Below are positions 24,301-34,939 of a DNA stretch of 64,000 bases, piece after piece. Source of the stretch: Prevotella nigrescens (GTDB lineage Bacteria; Bacteroidota; Bacteroidia; Bacteroidales; Bacteroidaceae); NCBI RefSeq assembly GCF_031191185.1, contig NZ_CP133464.1:124001-188000 (forward strand), read 5' to 3'. The stretch's first letter is position 1. Each line of letters starts with the position of its first letter. A program made the translations under genes and the position numbers. The notes beneath the pieces are model-generated. The model did not search any database. It saw only the letters and a list, made by a program, of their open reading frames with translations, and was not told the origin of the DNA.

Positions 24301-25569
24301 TTATCCGAAATCGTCGAAGCGAATGGCATCTTTCTCCACGCCAAGACTGTCCAAATAGTCGGTAACGGTCTTTATAAGCATGGGAGGTCCGCAGAGATAA
24401 TACTCACAATCTTCAGGCGCTTCGTGGTTTTTCAAGTAAGTGTCGCATATACAGTTCACTGCAAAACCCTGATAATACTTCACTCCTTCGGCATCTGCCA
24501 CAGGGTCGGGACGGTCGAGCGAGAGGTGCATATGGAAGTTTGGATATTCCTTTTCGAGCTTCCAGAAGTCGTCAAGGAAGAATGCTTCGCTTAGCGAACG
24601 GGCACCATAGAAGAAGTGCATCTCCCTGTCGCGAGTGTGCAACGTGCACAACATGTGCATAATCTGGCTACGCAACGGAGCCATACCGGCACCACCACCA
24701 ATCCAAATCATCTCCTTTCCCGATGTAAAGTTGGGGGCAAACTCTCCGTAAGGACCGCTCATCATTACCTTATCGCCCGGTTTTAAGCTGAAAATGTATG
24801 ATGACCCGATACCCGAAGGTACATTCTGGAAACCTACTTGTGGGCGAGGCAGGAACGGAGGAGTGGCAATACGCACGGTAAGCGTAATGATGTCGCCCTC
24901 TGCAGGATAGTTTGCCATGGAGTAGGCACGCACCGTGTCTTCAGGATTGCTGGCTTTCAGCGAGAACAAATTGAACTTTTCCCATGTTGGGAGGTATTCT
25001 TTGCCAATGAGTTCCTTATCGAAATCCTTATCGTAGTCTATGCAATCGTACTTCGGAATACGTATCTGTGCATACGAACCCGGCACAAAGTCCATGTGTT
25101 CGCCCGGGGGTAGCGCCACCTTAAACTCTTTGATGAACGATGAAACATTCGAGTTGGAGATAACAGTGCACTCCCATTCCTTAACGCCCAGTACAGCTTC
25201 AGGCACTTTTATGGAAAGATCGCCTTTCACTTTTGCCTGACAACCAAGACGCCAATGGTTCTTTATCTCTTTACGAGTGAAGTGCGGACGTTCCGAATCG
25301 AGTATTTCGCCACCACCTTCGAGTACCTGGCACTTGCACTGACCGCAGCTTCCCTTACCTCCGCACGCCGAAGGCAGATGCACGTCGTTCTCGTTCAGTG
25401 TTGCCAAAATGGTGCCGCCTTGTTCCACTTCCAATTCTTTCTCGCCGTTAATAGTTATCTTAACCTTTCCGCTCGGGCTTAGATACTTCTTCGCAACAAG
25501 TAGAAGAACAACCAAGAAAAGTATTGTAACCAAGAAAACAGCAATGCTGTATAATATAAACTCTGCCAT
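24301..25569 (-). CDS. nqrF: Na+-translocating NADH:quinone reductase subunit F
   Basis: The entry point for electrons into Na+-NQR: it oxidises NADH with FAD and passes electrons to a 2Fe-2S centre. The 422 residues start with a membrane helix (YSIAVFLVTILFLVVLLL). The ferredoxin domain follows with CGGKGSCGQCKCQV near residue 70 and a fourth Cys in LGCQAK. The reductase half has the FAD motif RAYSMANYP and the NADH-binding segment IWIGGGAGMAPLRSQI, ending with YYLCGPPMLIK. It is the last gene of the operon, 8 bases after nqrE. Confidence 0.97.
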   Translation of the reverse strand: MAEFILYSIAVFLVTILFLVVLLLVAKKYLSPSGKVKITINGEKELEVEQGGTILATLNENDVHLPSACGGKGSCGQCKCQVLEGGGEILDSERPHFTRKEIKNHWRLGCQAKVKGDLSIKVPEAVLGVKEWECTVISNSNVSSFIKEFKVALPPGEHMDFVPGSYAQIRIPKYDCIDYDKDFDKELIGKEYLPTWEKFNLFSLKASNPEDTVRAYSMANYPAEGDIITLTVRIATPPFLPRPQVGFQNVPSGIGSSYIFSLKPGDKVMMSGPYGEFAPNFTSGKEMIWIGGGAGMAPLRSQIMHMLCTLHTRDREMHFFYGARSLSEAFFLDDFWKLEKEYPNFHMHLSLDRPDPVADAEGVKYYQGFAVNCICDTYLKNHEAPEDCEYYLCGPPMLIKTVTDYLDSLGVEKDAIRFDDFG

Positions 25570-25577
25570 TTTGTATT

Positions 25578-26204
25578 CTATATTTTAAGTCCAGAGAAGC
25601 ACATCATAGCCAAAGCCATGAGCCCCACGGTGATAAACGTAATGCCAAGCCCTTGCAAAGGCTTTGGAACATCGGAATATTCCATCTTCTCTCGTATGGC
25701 TCCCATCAGCACGATGGCAAGGCACCAGCCTATACCGGAACCGAGTCCATAGACGAGGGCGTCCCAGACGGAACCTATATACTGCGAACTTGAAGGGTCG
25801 AGACCTATGCGTTGCTGCATAAAAAGGCTTGCGCCCATTATCGCACAGTTCACTGCGATGAGCGGAAGGAATATTCCCAACGCGCCATATAGCGATGGCG
25901 AGTAGCGTTCTACAGCCATTTCGACTATCTGCACGATGCCCGCAATAACGGCAATGAAAAGAATAAAGCTAAGATAAGAGAGGTCCACACCTTCTATTAA
26001 GCAGTCGGGTCCGAGCACTTTCGTTTGCAGAAGATAGTTAACAGGCACGGTAACGACCAGCACAAAGGTAACGGCGGCACCGAGCCCGAACGATGTCTTG
26101 ACGTTTTTAGATACGGCTAAGAACGAACACATTCCAAGGAAGAATGCGAAAATCATATTGTCCACGAAGATGGACCTGAAGAATAAGCTTACTAAATGTT
26201 CCAT
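25578..26204 (-). CDS. nqrE: Na+-translocating NADH:quinone reductase subunit E
   Basis: An integral membrane subunit of Na+-NQR, 208 residues with six predicted helices. It is homologous to NqrD, with the two forming a pseudo-symmetric pair that coordinates an intramembrane iron centre. The family motifs [20 protein letters not shown] and [11 protein letters not shown] are present with their cysteines. It starts two bases after the nqrD stop, which suggests translational coupling. Confidence 0.97.
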   Translation of the reverse strand: MEHLVSLFFRSIFVDNMIFAFFLGMCSFLAVSKNVKTSFGLGAAVTFVLVVTVPVNYLLQTKVLGPDCLIEGVDLSYLSFILFIAVIAGIVQIVEMAVERYSPSLYGALGIFLPLIAVNCAIMGASLFMQQRIGLDPSSSQYIGSVWDALVYGLGSGIGWCLAIVLMGAIREKMEYSDVPKPLQGLGITFITVGLMALAMMCFSGLKI

Positions 26205-26206
26205 AA

Positions 26207-26836
26207 TTATTTCCCTTCTTCTTTATAGAAAAATGCTCGATGAGCCCATATTACACAACCAAGAAGTATCAACGCCATGGCAGGCATAGCCATCATGCCG
26301 TTGTCTACATAGCCCATATCGTACAAACTCTGCGGAATAACTTTGAAACCGAGCAGACTTCCACGTCCGAAAAACTCGCGGACAGCTCCTACCAACACAA
26401 GAATGAGCGCATAACCTAATCCGTTTCCTATTCCATCGAGGAAGCTCGGCCATGGTCTGTTCGTCATTGCGAACGCCTCTAAACGTCCCATCAGGATACA
26501 GTTGGTAATGATAAGCCCCACGTAAACCGACAGCTGGACACTGACATCGTAGGCAAACGCCTTCAATATCTGACTGACAATGGTAACCAATGCCGCCACG
26601 ACAACAAGCTGGACGATAATGCGAATGCGGTTAGGAATGGTTTTTCTGATAATCGAAATAATCACGTTCGAGAAGCCAGTAATAATGGTTACCGCCAGTC
26701 CCATGACTATTGAAGGCTTCAATTGAGAGGTTACAGCCAATGCCGAACATATACCTAACACTTGAACAAGTATTGGATTGTCGAGGTTTAGTGGGTTTAT
26801 GAAAACCTCTCTATTTTGTTTTGAGAACAAACTCAT
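26207..26836 (-). CDS. nqrD: Na+-translocating NADH:quinone reductase subunit D
   Basis: A 209-residue membrane subunit paralogous to NqrE. Visible are [20 protein letters not shown] in helix 1 and [13 protein letters not shown] in the helix that mirrors the NqrE sequence NCAIMG; both Cys residues match the ligands of the intramembrane iron site. It sits in the conserved A-B-C-D-E-F order. Confidence 0.97.
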   Translation of the reverse strand: MSLFSKQNREVFINPLNLDNPILVQVLGICSALAVTSQLKPSIVMGLAVTIITGFSNVIISIIRKTIPNRIRIIVQLVVVAALVTIVSQILKAFAYDVSVQLSVYVGLIITNCILMGRLEAFAMTNRPWPSFLDGIGNGLGYALILVLVGAVREFFGRGSLLGFKVIPQSLYDMGYVDNGMMAMPAMALILLGCVIWAHRAFFYKEEGK

Positions 26837-26871
26837 AATCTTTTTGTTTTATATTAATTTATTTCTCAATG

Positions 26872-27582
26872 TTACTTTGCAGTCAGAAAATTAAGGTATG
26901 GGGCAAGTCCACCCTTCTCGTTGTGGAACATTTCCGACACGCCATTGCTTGTCAGAGTAGCTCCCGTAACGGCATCTACCTGGCAGTTCGGCTGTTCCAC
27001 CTTCTTTGTTACACTGAAAATAATATGCTGTTTCTGTGCATCTAAGATGTTTTTCCCCTTGAATTTATCTTGCCAAGCCTTGTTATCCTTTATCTCTGCA
27101 CCCAGTCCTGCAGTCTCGCTCTCATGGTTAAAGTACACACCAAAGATGGTTGTCTTGTCCCCATTCAGGGCTATGAAACCATTAATGGGTCCCCAAAGTC
27201 CGTTTCCATAGACCGGAACAACATACTTATCCTGTCCATCTACCTTGCAGCGGAACAGTGCCAACCTGCCTTCCTTGGCATCTTTACTGTCCAATTTAAA
27301 GCCGGCTTTCACTCCACCTCGCTCTCCTTGCTGCACAACCTTGCCAGTTTCATTGATGATATCATCGGAAAGAATAATCTTGTGCCACAGTTTCTGCGCC
27401 GTTCCGTTGGTCATATCGCGGTCCTGATTGAGTGCAAAAAGAATCTGCTTCTGGTGGTCTAACCGCACGTTGGCGTCTTGCAAAGCTTTCAATGCCTGGG
27501 AAACAAACGCCAGCAAGAATGCCACAACAAGCACAAGAACCACAGAATAGATGATTGTATACGAATTGCTATTAGTCTTCAT
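26872..27582 (-). CDS. nqrC: Na+-translocating NADH:quinone reductase subunit C
   Basis: Start ATG 27582 (MKTNSNSYTIIYSVVLVLVV) is preferred over the in-frame 27618 because AGGAGAG precedes it and because the longer form would overlap nqrB. The 236-residue subunit has one N-terminal membrane helix and a periplasmic FMN-binding domain. The covalent FMN site is VDAVTGATLTSNGV, with the flavinylated Thr in SGAT-like TGATLTS. It needs an ApbE flavin transferase, which is not in this window. Confidence 0.96.
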   Translation of the reverse strand: MKTNSNSYTIIYSVVLVLVVAFLLAFVSQALKALQDANVRLDHQKQILFALNQDRDMTNGTAQKLWHKIILSDDIINETGKVVQQGERGGVKAGFKLDSKDAKEGRLALFRCKVDGQDKYVVPVYGNGLWGPINGFIALNGDKTTIFGVYFNHESETAGLGAEIKDNKAWQDKFKGKNILDAQKQHIIFSVTKKVEQPNCQVDAVTGATLTSNGVSEMFHNEKGGLAPYLNFLTAK

Positions 27583-27595
27583 CGGTCTTCTCTCC

Positions 27596-28750
27596 TTACA
27601 TTTTAGCACGTTTAGCACGCTTGTTTATATTAGATTGAACCACACAATAGTCTATTAGAGGAGCGCACATATTGCCAAAGAGTATGGCAAGCATCATTCC
27701 TTCTGGATAACCACGGTTCAATACACGAATAATAACTGCCATAGCACCTATTAAGAAGCCATAAATCCATTTGCCTTGCTCTGTTCTTGCAGAGGTAACA
27801 GGGTCGGTTGCCATGAAGACAGCACCGAAACAGAAGCCTCCCAACACGACATGTTCGTACCATTGGAGTGGACTTGCACCTGCAGAATGGAAGATTAAAG
27901 CCATGACAATGCCGCCTGCGAAGACGCTGAGCATGGTTTTCCAGCTTGCAATGTTCGTCCAAATCAAGATGATTGCACCGATTGCGATTGCGATAACCGA
28001 CGTTTCGCCCACCGAACCCGGCATTAATCCGACCACCATATCGCTCAACGACGTGTTCATGGCAGTTCCTTGAGCAATCTCTCCTAACGGTGTTGCCATG
28101 GTAAAGCCGTCTGGCAGCGTATAACCAAGACCACAAATCTGGTCGGTAGCAGCCCAAACCTTATCTCCCGTCATGCTTCCGGGATAAGAAAAGAACAGGA
28201 ATGCACGTGCAGCAAGCGCCACATTAAAGGTATTCATGCCCGTTCCGCCAAATATTTCCTTTGTGAATATCACGGCAAAAGCCACTGCCAAAGCCAGCAT
28301 CCAAAGCGGTAACGTGATGGGAATGATAAGCGGAATAAGGATACCACTTACCAAATAACCCTCCTGAATTTCCTCTCCTTTCCACTGTGCCCAGGCAAAT
28401 TCGATGCCCAGCCCCACGATGTAAGATACTAAAATCTTGGGTAGCAGCATTAAAGCACCATACAGAAACATATCCATGCAGGTTGTTTCTGCCAGCTTCC
28501 CTGCAGCTGATGCATTCTGATAGCCTATATTATACATGCCAAACAGCATTGCCGGAATCAGCGAAATTACCACAATGCTCATTATCCGCTTCGAATCGAT
28601 GGCGTCATGAATAGACGTTCCACTCTTCGAAGTTTCGTTTGGGACATACAAGAAGGTGTCCAAGCCATCATAGATACTCTTGAAAGCGTGCAGCTTTCCG
28701 CCTTTCTCGAATTGCGGGCGCACCTTGTCAAGCCAATTTCTTAAGCTCAT
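27596..28750 (-). CDS. nqrB: Na+-translocating NADH:quinone reductase subunit B
   Basis: The main membrane subunit (384 residues, about ten helices) that carries a covalent FMN and riboflavin and forms the Na+ path. The segment FSYPGSMTGDKVW holds the expected FMN-linked Thr, and GGTGMNTFNVALAARAFLFF is family-specific. Its stop lies 13 bases before the nqrC start. Confidence 0.97.
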   Translation of the reverse strand: MSLRNWLDKVRPQFEKGGKLHAFKSIYDGLDTFLYVPNETSKSGTSIHDAIDSKRIMSIVVISLIPAMLFGMYNIGYQNASAAGKLAETTCMDMFLYGALMLLPKILVSYIVGLGIEFAWAQWKGEEIQEGYLVSGILIPLIIPITLPLWMLALAVAFAVIFTKEIFGGTGMNTFNVALAARAFLFFSYPGSMTGDKVWAATDQICGLGYTLPDGFTMATPLGEIAQGTAMNTSLSDMVVGLMPGSVGETSVIAIAIGAIILIWTNIASWKTMLSVFAGGIVMALIFHSAGASPLQWYEHVVLGGFCFGAVFMATDPVTSARTEQGKWIYGFLIGAMAVIIRVLNRGYPEGMMLAILFGNMCAPLIDYCVVQSNINKRAKRAKM

Positions 28751-28798
28751 ATTGTATCTCTTAAAGTTTTTAAATCTCTATTATAATATAAGGTGTAC

Positions 28799-30151
28799 TT
28801 ACGCATTCTCCTTCCGTAGCGTGTTCAGACCATTGCGTACAATCTGCTGTAATGGTTGCTTCGAACTGTCAACGAATTCCGCCAAGGCGAAGTCTTCGGG
28901 GCTTACTTCGTATATTCCCAGTTCTTCCTGCTTGTCGATGTTGCCCGTTATAATCGCCTTGATAAGGTATTCGCCATATATATCCATCGGCAACACGGAA
29001 TCATACTCGCCACTCATGATGATATTACGCCTTCCGCCTTTGATGCGCGCATCGAGATTGTATTCCTTTTTCTTGCCAAAGAGCCAGCTGAAATAGCTTC
29101 GCGAGGTTGAGAACTGGTCGAGACGGGGCATTATCCAGCCTGCAAACTCGTTCACATTGTCGCCTTCCGGCATTGCCACAACCTCCGATGTGTGTGCACC
29201 CAGGAAGGTATTGTCGTCTGCTATGGTGCCTGTCAGTGGGTTTCCGTTCAGAATACGCACGTGGTCTGTGTCGGTTAGTCGTCCTGCAACAATGTCCCTA
29301 ATGGGCGTTCCCACCAAGACTTTCACATACGAAGGGTCTTTCACCTTGCTGCCTGCTACGGCAACAACCCGTGTCAGGTCTACCTTTCCGGTCAGGAAGA
29401 GCTTTCCGAAGAAGATAACGGCAGTTGGGTCTACCGTCCAAACCACCTCTCCTTTGTTCACAGGAGACAGGTGATTGACTTGCACCCCTACGTTTCCAGC
29501 CGGACAAGGTCCGTCGAATACGGTAAGTTCAACGTTCTCTGCATTCGTCAGAGCCTCGCTTTCCTGCTGTGCACCAATAGATAAATAAACCTTTGCAAGC
29601 TTGGACAGTGCGGTTAATCCGGTCTGAAAGGCTTTCTCTTGCCCTTTCAGTTCATATTCAAAGTTGCCTTCCAGCGGCTTGTCTCTTAGTGCAGAGACGA
29701 ATATTGCCTTTGGTTTCGTGTCGGGAGTGGTAGACACTGCGTAGGGCAACTGGTTGATATAGCCAAACAGCCCGGCTTCCAAAAGTGCCTTCTTCACGCC
29801 TTCTCCATCGATTGTCTGCACGTCTTTCGCACCGAAATCGGCAAATATCTGTTCGCCGTCAGGCTCTATACTTACATACAAGACCTTTCTGCGATCTCCT
29901 CGCTCTATCGATTTTACAACACCACTGACAGGAGAGGCAAAGCCAACTTCCTCCGAATTTTTGTTCACGAACAGCGTATCTCCCACCTTGACATGGTCGC
30001 CTGGCTTCACTTTAAGCCTCGGAATGATTCCTACAAAATCGTCCGGGACAAGCCCATACAGCTTCGATGGTTCTTGTGGCATGGTCTTTTCCTTGGCACG
30101 TCCTTTTAGTCTTAGGTCCAAACCCTTACGCAATCTTATCTGTTTTGTCAT
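28799..30151 (-). CDS. nqrA: Na+-translocating NADH:quinone reductase subunit A
   Basis: The peripheral cytoplasmic subunit of Na+-NQR, implicated in quinone binding. ATG 30151 (MTKQIRLRKGLDLRLKGRA) fits the family N-terminus and gives 450 residues; an in-frame ATG at 30190 would lie on the promoter box. A biotinyl-lipoyl-like segment (VKVGDTLFVNKNSEEVGFAS) lies near residue 70 and ends the N-terminal domain. It is the first gene of the operon, with a minus-strand TATATTTG box at 30188-30195, and is divergent from tamB. Confidence 0.96.
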   Translation of the reverse strand: MTKQIRLRKGLDLRLKGRAKEKTMPQEPSKLYGLVPDDFVGIIPRLKVKPGDHVKVGDTLFVNKNSEEVGFASPVSGVVKSIERGDRRKVLYVSIEPDGEQIFADFGAKDVQTIDGEGVKKALLEAGLFGYINQLPYAVSTTPDTKPKAIFVSALRDKPLEGNFEYELKGQEKAFQTGLTALSKLAKVYLSIGAQQESEALTNAENVELTVFDGPCPAGNVGVQVNHLSPVNKGEVVWTVDPTAVIFFGKLFLTGKVDLTRVVAVAGSKVKDPSYVKVLVGTPIRDIVAGRLTDTDHVRILNGNPLTGTIADDNTFLGAHTSEVVAMPEGDNVNEFAGWIMPRLDQFSTSRSYFSWLFGKKKEYNLDARIKGGRRNIIMSGEYDSVLPMDIYGEYLIKAIITGNIDKQEELGIYEVSPEDFALAEFVDSSKQPLQQIVRNGLNTLRKENA

Positions 30152-30187
30152 AAACTTGAATAATGAAAACGTCTCTAATTGAGTGTG

Positions 30188-30195
30188 CAAATATA
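30188..30195 (-). promoter_or_regulatory. -7 box of the nqr operon
   Basis: Minus-strand TATATTTG, 36 bases before the nqrA start codon. No TTTG is seen at the standard distance. Confidence 0.5.
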
Positions 30196-30242
30196 CTTAT
30201 TTTTAATCAGTTTAGAAAACTTTTCGCTTCATTAATTTCACC

Positions 30243-33200
30243 ATGCAACAGAAAAATAGTAGTTTTGCACTTGCTTTGAAGATATTGAAGACGCTTATTC
30301 GCTGGGGTGTATGGACGGCAATCGGACTATACTTGCTTATAATTATACTGTTACACCTTCCTTCCGTGCAACGTTTCGTGGGTGCGCAGGTGGCTGATGC
30401 GCTTGCCAAAAAGTTGGGAACAAAGGTCAGGATAGAGCGTGTAGACTTAGGTTTCCTTAACCATTTCATAGTAGACGGATTGGTTATAGACGACCAGAAC
30501 GGCAGGCAAATGGCAAAAGCTTCGCGTGTTGCGGCTCAAGTAGACTTGCTTTCGCTTGTCAATGGGGACAAGGTGCGCATTTCGTCGGCACAGATTTTCG
30601 GACTGAATGCACAGCTCTATCGTGCCACGCCAGACGCCAAGGCTAACTTCCAGTTCGTTATCGACTCGCTGAAATCGCGCGACACAACCCACCAGACGCC
30701 TTTGGATCTTCGCATTCAGAGCCTCATCATAAGGCACGGAAATGTGCGCTACGACCTTCTTTCGGCTCCTGCTACTCCCAACAGACTTAATTTCAACCAC
30801 CTCAACGTAAGCAACATATCGGCTCATATCAACTTGAATACGCTTACGGACAACCGTACTGACATCAACGTTCGCAACCTTTCATTTGCCGAAGCCTCGG
30901 GATTAGATGTGCGCAACCTGCGCTTACACCTGAAAGCCAACAAGCAACTGGCAGAAATATCCAACCTTCTTGTCCAGCTGCCTCAATCCAAAATCAATGT
31001 CCCTGCCTACAAAGTGCGTTTCAATGATAAGTCCAAAAACTTCAATTTTGCCACGGCTCACCATCTGCTGCGCATCGAAAAATCGTATCTCACTCCCTCC
31101 GACATTGCTTGTTTGTTGCCTTCCTTGCAAACATTCAACCAAAAACTGTATCTCAACACGAATGTTTCGGGAACGGCTAACCAACTGAAAATTAAAATGC
31201 TTGCACTGCGTTATGGCAACAACGAGGCTGCCATGACTTGTAAGGGCGGGCTTGCCCGGCTCACCACACAGCCGGCTTGGAACTTCAACGCCATGTCTGT
31301 TCTGCTGAAAGGCAAACTCCTTCAGCACATTAACAATGCCTTTCAGCTAAAACTTCCTGCCGAGGTTTCGCGTTTGGGCGACGTCCGTTTCAGGGGGGAA
31401 GTACGGGGAGCGCAAAACTATCACCACGCCAAGGGTACGCTCATGCTTGCCCATGGCAATGCCGACATAGACTTCCTGCTGCGTGGAAAGACTATTAACG
31501 CCGAACTGCATACACCGCATTTCACGCTCGGAAATATTCTTACCTCTTCTCAACTCGGCACTATTGCAGCCGACATCAAGGTGGAAGCCTCTTCCAATTT
31601 GCGCCACATCAACGCCAAAGGCATTGTTCCCCGTCTCGATTATAACGGATATAGCTATCGGAACATTGCCGTAAATGGCAATTATACCAACGATACGTTC
31701 AGCGGAAAAGCGTCCATCAACGACCTCAACGGCAAGCTTGCCATTGATGGAACGGTGGGAAACATTCGCCACTTCATAGAGAAAAAAGGAACGTTAATGG
31801 TGAATGCACGCATCGATGCCGACCGTCTTAACTTGCATAACATGCACATTACCGATGCCCTGGGCGACCGGACGCTTTCGTTCCAGACCACCTTGGCAGG
31901 CAGCGGAGCATCGGTAAACGACCTGATAGGCAAACTTACGCTCGACAATTTTGTCATGCAAGAAAGCAACAGCCATCGTTTCAAGTTGGACCATTTGGAA
32001 CTTAAAGCTGCCAACAGGCTCATGGGCAGGTCGGTGGACCTTCTGTCTGACTTTGGAACGCTGTCGGTTTCCGGTCGTTTCAACTATACTTCCATGGTGC
32101 AAAGCGTGCGAAATGTGGTGGGCATCTACCTTCCTGCGCTCACGGGCACGCCTCAACAATGGGGCAAAACCACGGGTAACAATGTGTTCCACATAGAAGC
32201 CGACATAACGAACACGCAACTTTTGCACGAACTGACAGGACTCCAGGTGGGGCTTTCGCCCTCTCTTCGGGTGTTTGGCGACGTCAACGAGGCGCACAAA
32301 ACGGTGGCTCTCAACGTTTCCGCACCACGTGCCGACTATTCGGGATACCACTTCGAAAACCTTTCCTTGGCACTTTCTACGCACAACAATGCACTGAACA
32401 TCGGTCTGAAAGGCGAATGGATAGATGGCGCCGGACGCCGTTTAGCATTGCAGACCATAGCCACCGCAAAGCACAACGAACTGAACACGCTTTCGTCGTT
32501 CAATGCTTTTGCACAGAAAACACTTAGAGGACAGATTGATTGTTCTGCCCAATTCGAACGCCAAAATGGTAAATTAGCTACGCATCTGCACTTTGCACCG
32601 TCCAAAATACGCATCGACACGATAGACTTGCAGGTACAACCGTCGGAACTTACCTATGTCCAGAACAATTTAAACATAAAGCACTTCGAACTATCCAACA
32701 AGGAACAACACATCATCATAAACGGACTGACATCGGGAAACCCAGCCGATTCGCTCACCGTACAGCTCAAAGACATTGACGTTCCGTACATTTTGGACAT
32801 CGTAAACTTCCATAGCGTGGCGTTCAATGGGCTTGCTTCGGGCAGGGTTGTGCTGAAATCGGTTTTCAACCACCCACGCGCAAGTGCCAATCTGATTGTC
32901 AAACAGTTCCAATTCGAGCGGGGCGACATGGGCACACTCTATGCACAGGCGGACTATTCGAACGCTGAAGGGCGCATAAACATAAGCGCCGAAGCCATAG
33001 ACGAGGGGGCATCGACCAACATTGAAGGCTATATCAACTTGCGACATGGCTATATCAACCTTCCCATCTATGCACACGACACGCGCCTGACCTTCATGAA
33101 GAAGTTCTGCGGCAGCTTCATGGACGACATAAAGCTGCGTGGAAACGGCTGGGTGAAGGTGGTTGGTTCACTCTCCGGCGTCAATCTCGAAGGCGACATG

Positions 33201-34703
33201 CTGGCTTCCGGCTCGGTACGCATAAAGCCTTTGGGCACCACCTACACCGTGCAAGACGGCAGGGTAACGCTTGTTCCAAACGAAATCAGCCTCAACCACA
33301 TAGTCATCACCGACCCCGAGGGACACAAAGGTGTGATTACGGGCGGACTGCACCATCGGGCTTTGCGACGCCTGACGTTCGACATTGACGTACAAACCAA
33401 GAATTTACTTACCTACAACTTTGCCCGCAGGGCATCGTCGGGCACTTTCTGGGGGCGCATATACGGTACGGGCAAGTGCGAAATAATCGGTCGCAACAAC
33501 GAAATCACGATGAATGTCGATGTAACGCCGAACCGAAACTCGTTCATAACCTACAATGCGGCAAAGAACGCAATAGACGAAAACTCCTTCATACGTTGGC
33601 GCGACATGACGCCAGACTCGTTACAGCCTACTCTGAAACAAGATACTGCGTGGCTGAAACGACCTGCCAAAGATGAATATAACACAAACTTAGCCAGCGA
33701 CTTGCACATCAACTTCCATCTGAACACCACTCCCGACTTTACAATGAAGGTGCTTATGGACGAGAACACAGGCGATAATATCACCCTGAATGGCTCGGGC
33801 GTGCTTCGCGCCACCTATTATAATAAAGGTGCTTTCCAGCTCTTCGGCAACTACAATGTGGAGCGTGGAGCCTACAATCTTACCATTCAGAACGTCATAA
33901 AACGACAATTCACATTCAGCGAAGGCTCGCTCATAGCCTTCGGCGGCGACCCCTACGCTGCAACATTAAAGCTGAAAGGGCACTACACACTGAATTCCGT
34001 ACCACTCTCCGACCTGCAAATGGGCAGCTCGTTCCGCACCAGCAACACCAAGGTAGACTGCCTGTTGGACATCAACGGTACGCCCGAAGCACCCTCGATA
34101 ACCTTCGGGCTGAACCTGCCGGAGCTTTCTTCCGACGCAAGACAGATGGTGCTGTCGGTATTGAACTCCGAGCAAGACCTCAACCAGCAGGTGTTGTATC
34201 TGTTGGCAGTGGGTCGTTTCTACCCTCAAACAGCCAACAATGCCGGACAGCGCGACCCTAACCAGTCGGGGCAAGCCTCGCTCGTAATGCAGAGTATCTT
34301 GTCGGGAACGCTCTCGCAACAAATAAACACCGTGCTGTCCAACGTCATAAAGGACAACCATTGGAACTTTGGCGCAAACATAGCCACCGGAAACGATGGC
34401 TTCAGCAATGCCGAATACGAAGGCATACTGTCGGGCAGCCTGCTCAACAACCGCCTGCTTATCAACGGCGAGTTTGGCTATCGCGACAACGTTGCCACCA
34501 ACACATCGGCTTTCATCGGAGACTTCGACATAAAATACCTGCTCCTGCCCAACGGAAACATAGCCCTGAACTTCTACAACAGAGCCAACGACCGCTACTT
34601 TACACGCAACTCTCTGAACACACAGGGTATTGGCGTGATAATGAAAAAAGACTTCACCAACCTCCGCGAACTGTTCCACTGGAGAAAGAAAAAGAAGAAA
34701 TAA
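30243..34703 (+). CDS. tamB: TamB-like AsmA-family envelope protein (DUF490)
   Basis: A 1486-residue protein with one N-terminal inner membrane helix (WTAIGLYLLIIILLHLP), a long series of beta repeats, and the C-terminal TamB/DUF490 domain (GSGVLRATYYNKGAFQLFGN, LNLPELSSDARQMVLSVLNS, YLLAVGRFYP, YDIKYLLLPNGNIALNFYN-like end). TamB-type proteins span the periplasm as a hydrophobic groove and move lipids, or assist barrel assembly with TamA, at the outer membrane. No TamA homologue is in this window. It is divergent from nqrA with only 91 bases between the starts. Confidence 0.92.
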   Translation: MQQKNSSFALALKILKTLIRWGVWTAIGLYLLIIILLHLPSVQRFVGAQVADALAKKLGTKVRIERVDLGFLNHFIVDGLVIDDQNGRQMAKASRVAAQVDLLSLVNGDKVRISSAQIFGLNAQLYRATPDAKANFQFVIDSLKSRDTTHQTPLDLRIQSLIIRHGNVRYDLLSAPATPNRLNFNHLNVSNISAHINLNTLTDNRTDINVRNLSFAEASGLDVRNLRLHLKANKQLAEISNLLVQLPQSKINVPAYKVRFNDKSKNFNFATAHHLLRIEKSYLTPSDIACLLPSLQTFNQKLYLNTNVSGTANQLKIKMLALRYGNNEAAMTCKGGLARLTTQPAWNFNAMSVLLKGKLLQHINNAFQLKLPAEVSRLGDVRFRGEVRGAQNYHHAKGTLMLAHGNADIDFLLRGKTINAELHTPHFTLGNILTSSQLGTIAADIKVEASSNLRHINAKGIVPRLDYNGYSYRNIAVNGNYTNDTFSGKASINDLNGKLAIDGTVGNIRHFIEKKGTLMVNARIDADRLNLHNMHITDALGDRTLSFQTTLAGSGASVNDLIGKLTLDNFVMQESNSHRFKLDHLELKAANRLMGRSVDLLSDFGTLSVSGRFNYTSMVQSVRNVVGIYLPALTGTPQQWGKTTGNNVFHIEADITNTQLLHELTGLQVGLSPSLRVFGDVNEAHKTVALNVSAPRADYSGYHFENLSLALSTHNNALNIGLKGEWIDGAGRRLALQTIATAKHNELNTLSSFNAFAQKTLRGQIDCSAQFERQNGKLATHLHFAPSKIRIDTIDLQVQPSELTYVQNNLNIKHFELSNKEQHIIINGLTSGNPADSLTVQLKDIDVPYILDIVNFHSVAFNGLASGRVVLKSVFNHPRASANLIVKQFQFERGDMGTLYAQADYSNAEGRINISAEAIDEGASTNIEGYINLRHGYINLPIYAHDTRLTFMKKFCGSFMDDIKLRGNGWVKVVGSLSGVNLEGDMLASGSVRIKPLGTTYTVQDGRVTLVPNEISLNHIVITDPEGHKGVITGGLHHRALRRLTFDIDVQTKNLLTYNFARRASSGTFWGRIYGTGKCEIIGRNNEITMNVDVTPNRNSFITYNAAKNAIDENSFIRWRDMTPDSLQPTLKQDTAWLKRPAKDEYNTNLASDLHINFHLNTTPDFTMKVLMDENTGDNITLNGSGVLRATYYNKGAFQLFGNYNVERGAYNLTIQNVIKRQFTFSEGSLIAFGGDPYAATLKLKGHYTLNSVPLSDLQMGSSFRTSNTKVDCLLDINGTPEAPSITFGLNLPELSSDARQMVLSVLNSEQDLNQQVLYLLAVGRFYPQTANNAGQRDPNQSGQASLVMQSILSGTLSQQINTVLSNVIKDNHWNFGANIATGNDGFSNAEYEGILSGSLLNNRLLINGEFGYRDNVATNTSAFIGDFDIKYLLLPNGNIALNFYNRANDRYFTRNSLNTQGIGVIMKKDFTNLRELFHWRKKKKK

Positions 34704-34767
34704 AGCGGCAAAAACGGCAGTGTAGCAGTAAAAATATTGTTTTTATTTACTCCCATAAAGAGCATAG

Positions 34768-34798
34768 TATTTCTAGAAAATATAGTATTCCTATACTC
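34768..34798. repeat. degenerate TCCTAG-type 9-nt repeat
   Basis: A/T-rich stretch with TTTCTAGA and GTATTCCTATACTCCCTA, similar in spacing to the better copies at 18570-18606 and 51235-51270. Confidence 0.4.
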
Positions 34799-34833
34799 CC
34801 TAAATACTTTGAATTTTCAAGCAATTTTCCACT

Positions 34834-34921
34834 GCATTCCAAAACCTACCCTTTTGCGTTTCAAAAGAGCCTGTTTTGCATCGTAAAACAGGCTCTTTTG
34901 AAATGCAGGACAACCTTGCTT
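34834..34921. repeat. intergenic 22-bp unit repeat, copy R6
   Basis: Four exact 22-nt units. Units 2 and 3 carry AAAAGAGCCTGTTTT and its exact reverse complement AAAACAGGCTCTTTT, giving a perfect 15-bp stem. It lies between the convergent tamB and membrane protein genes. Confidence 0.88.
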
Positions 34922-34939
34922 GTCTTTCGGTATATATAT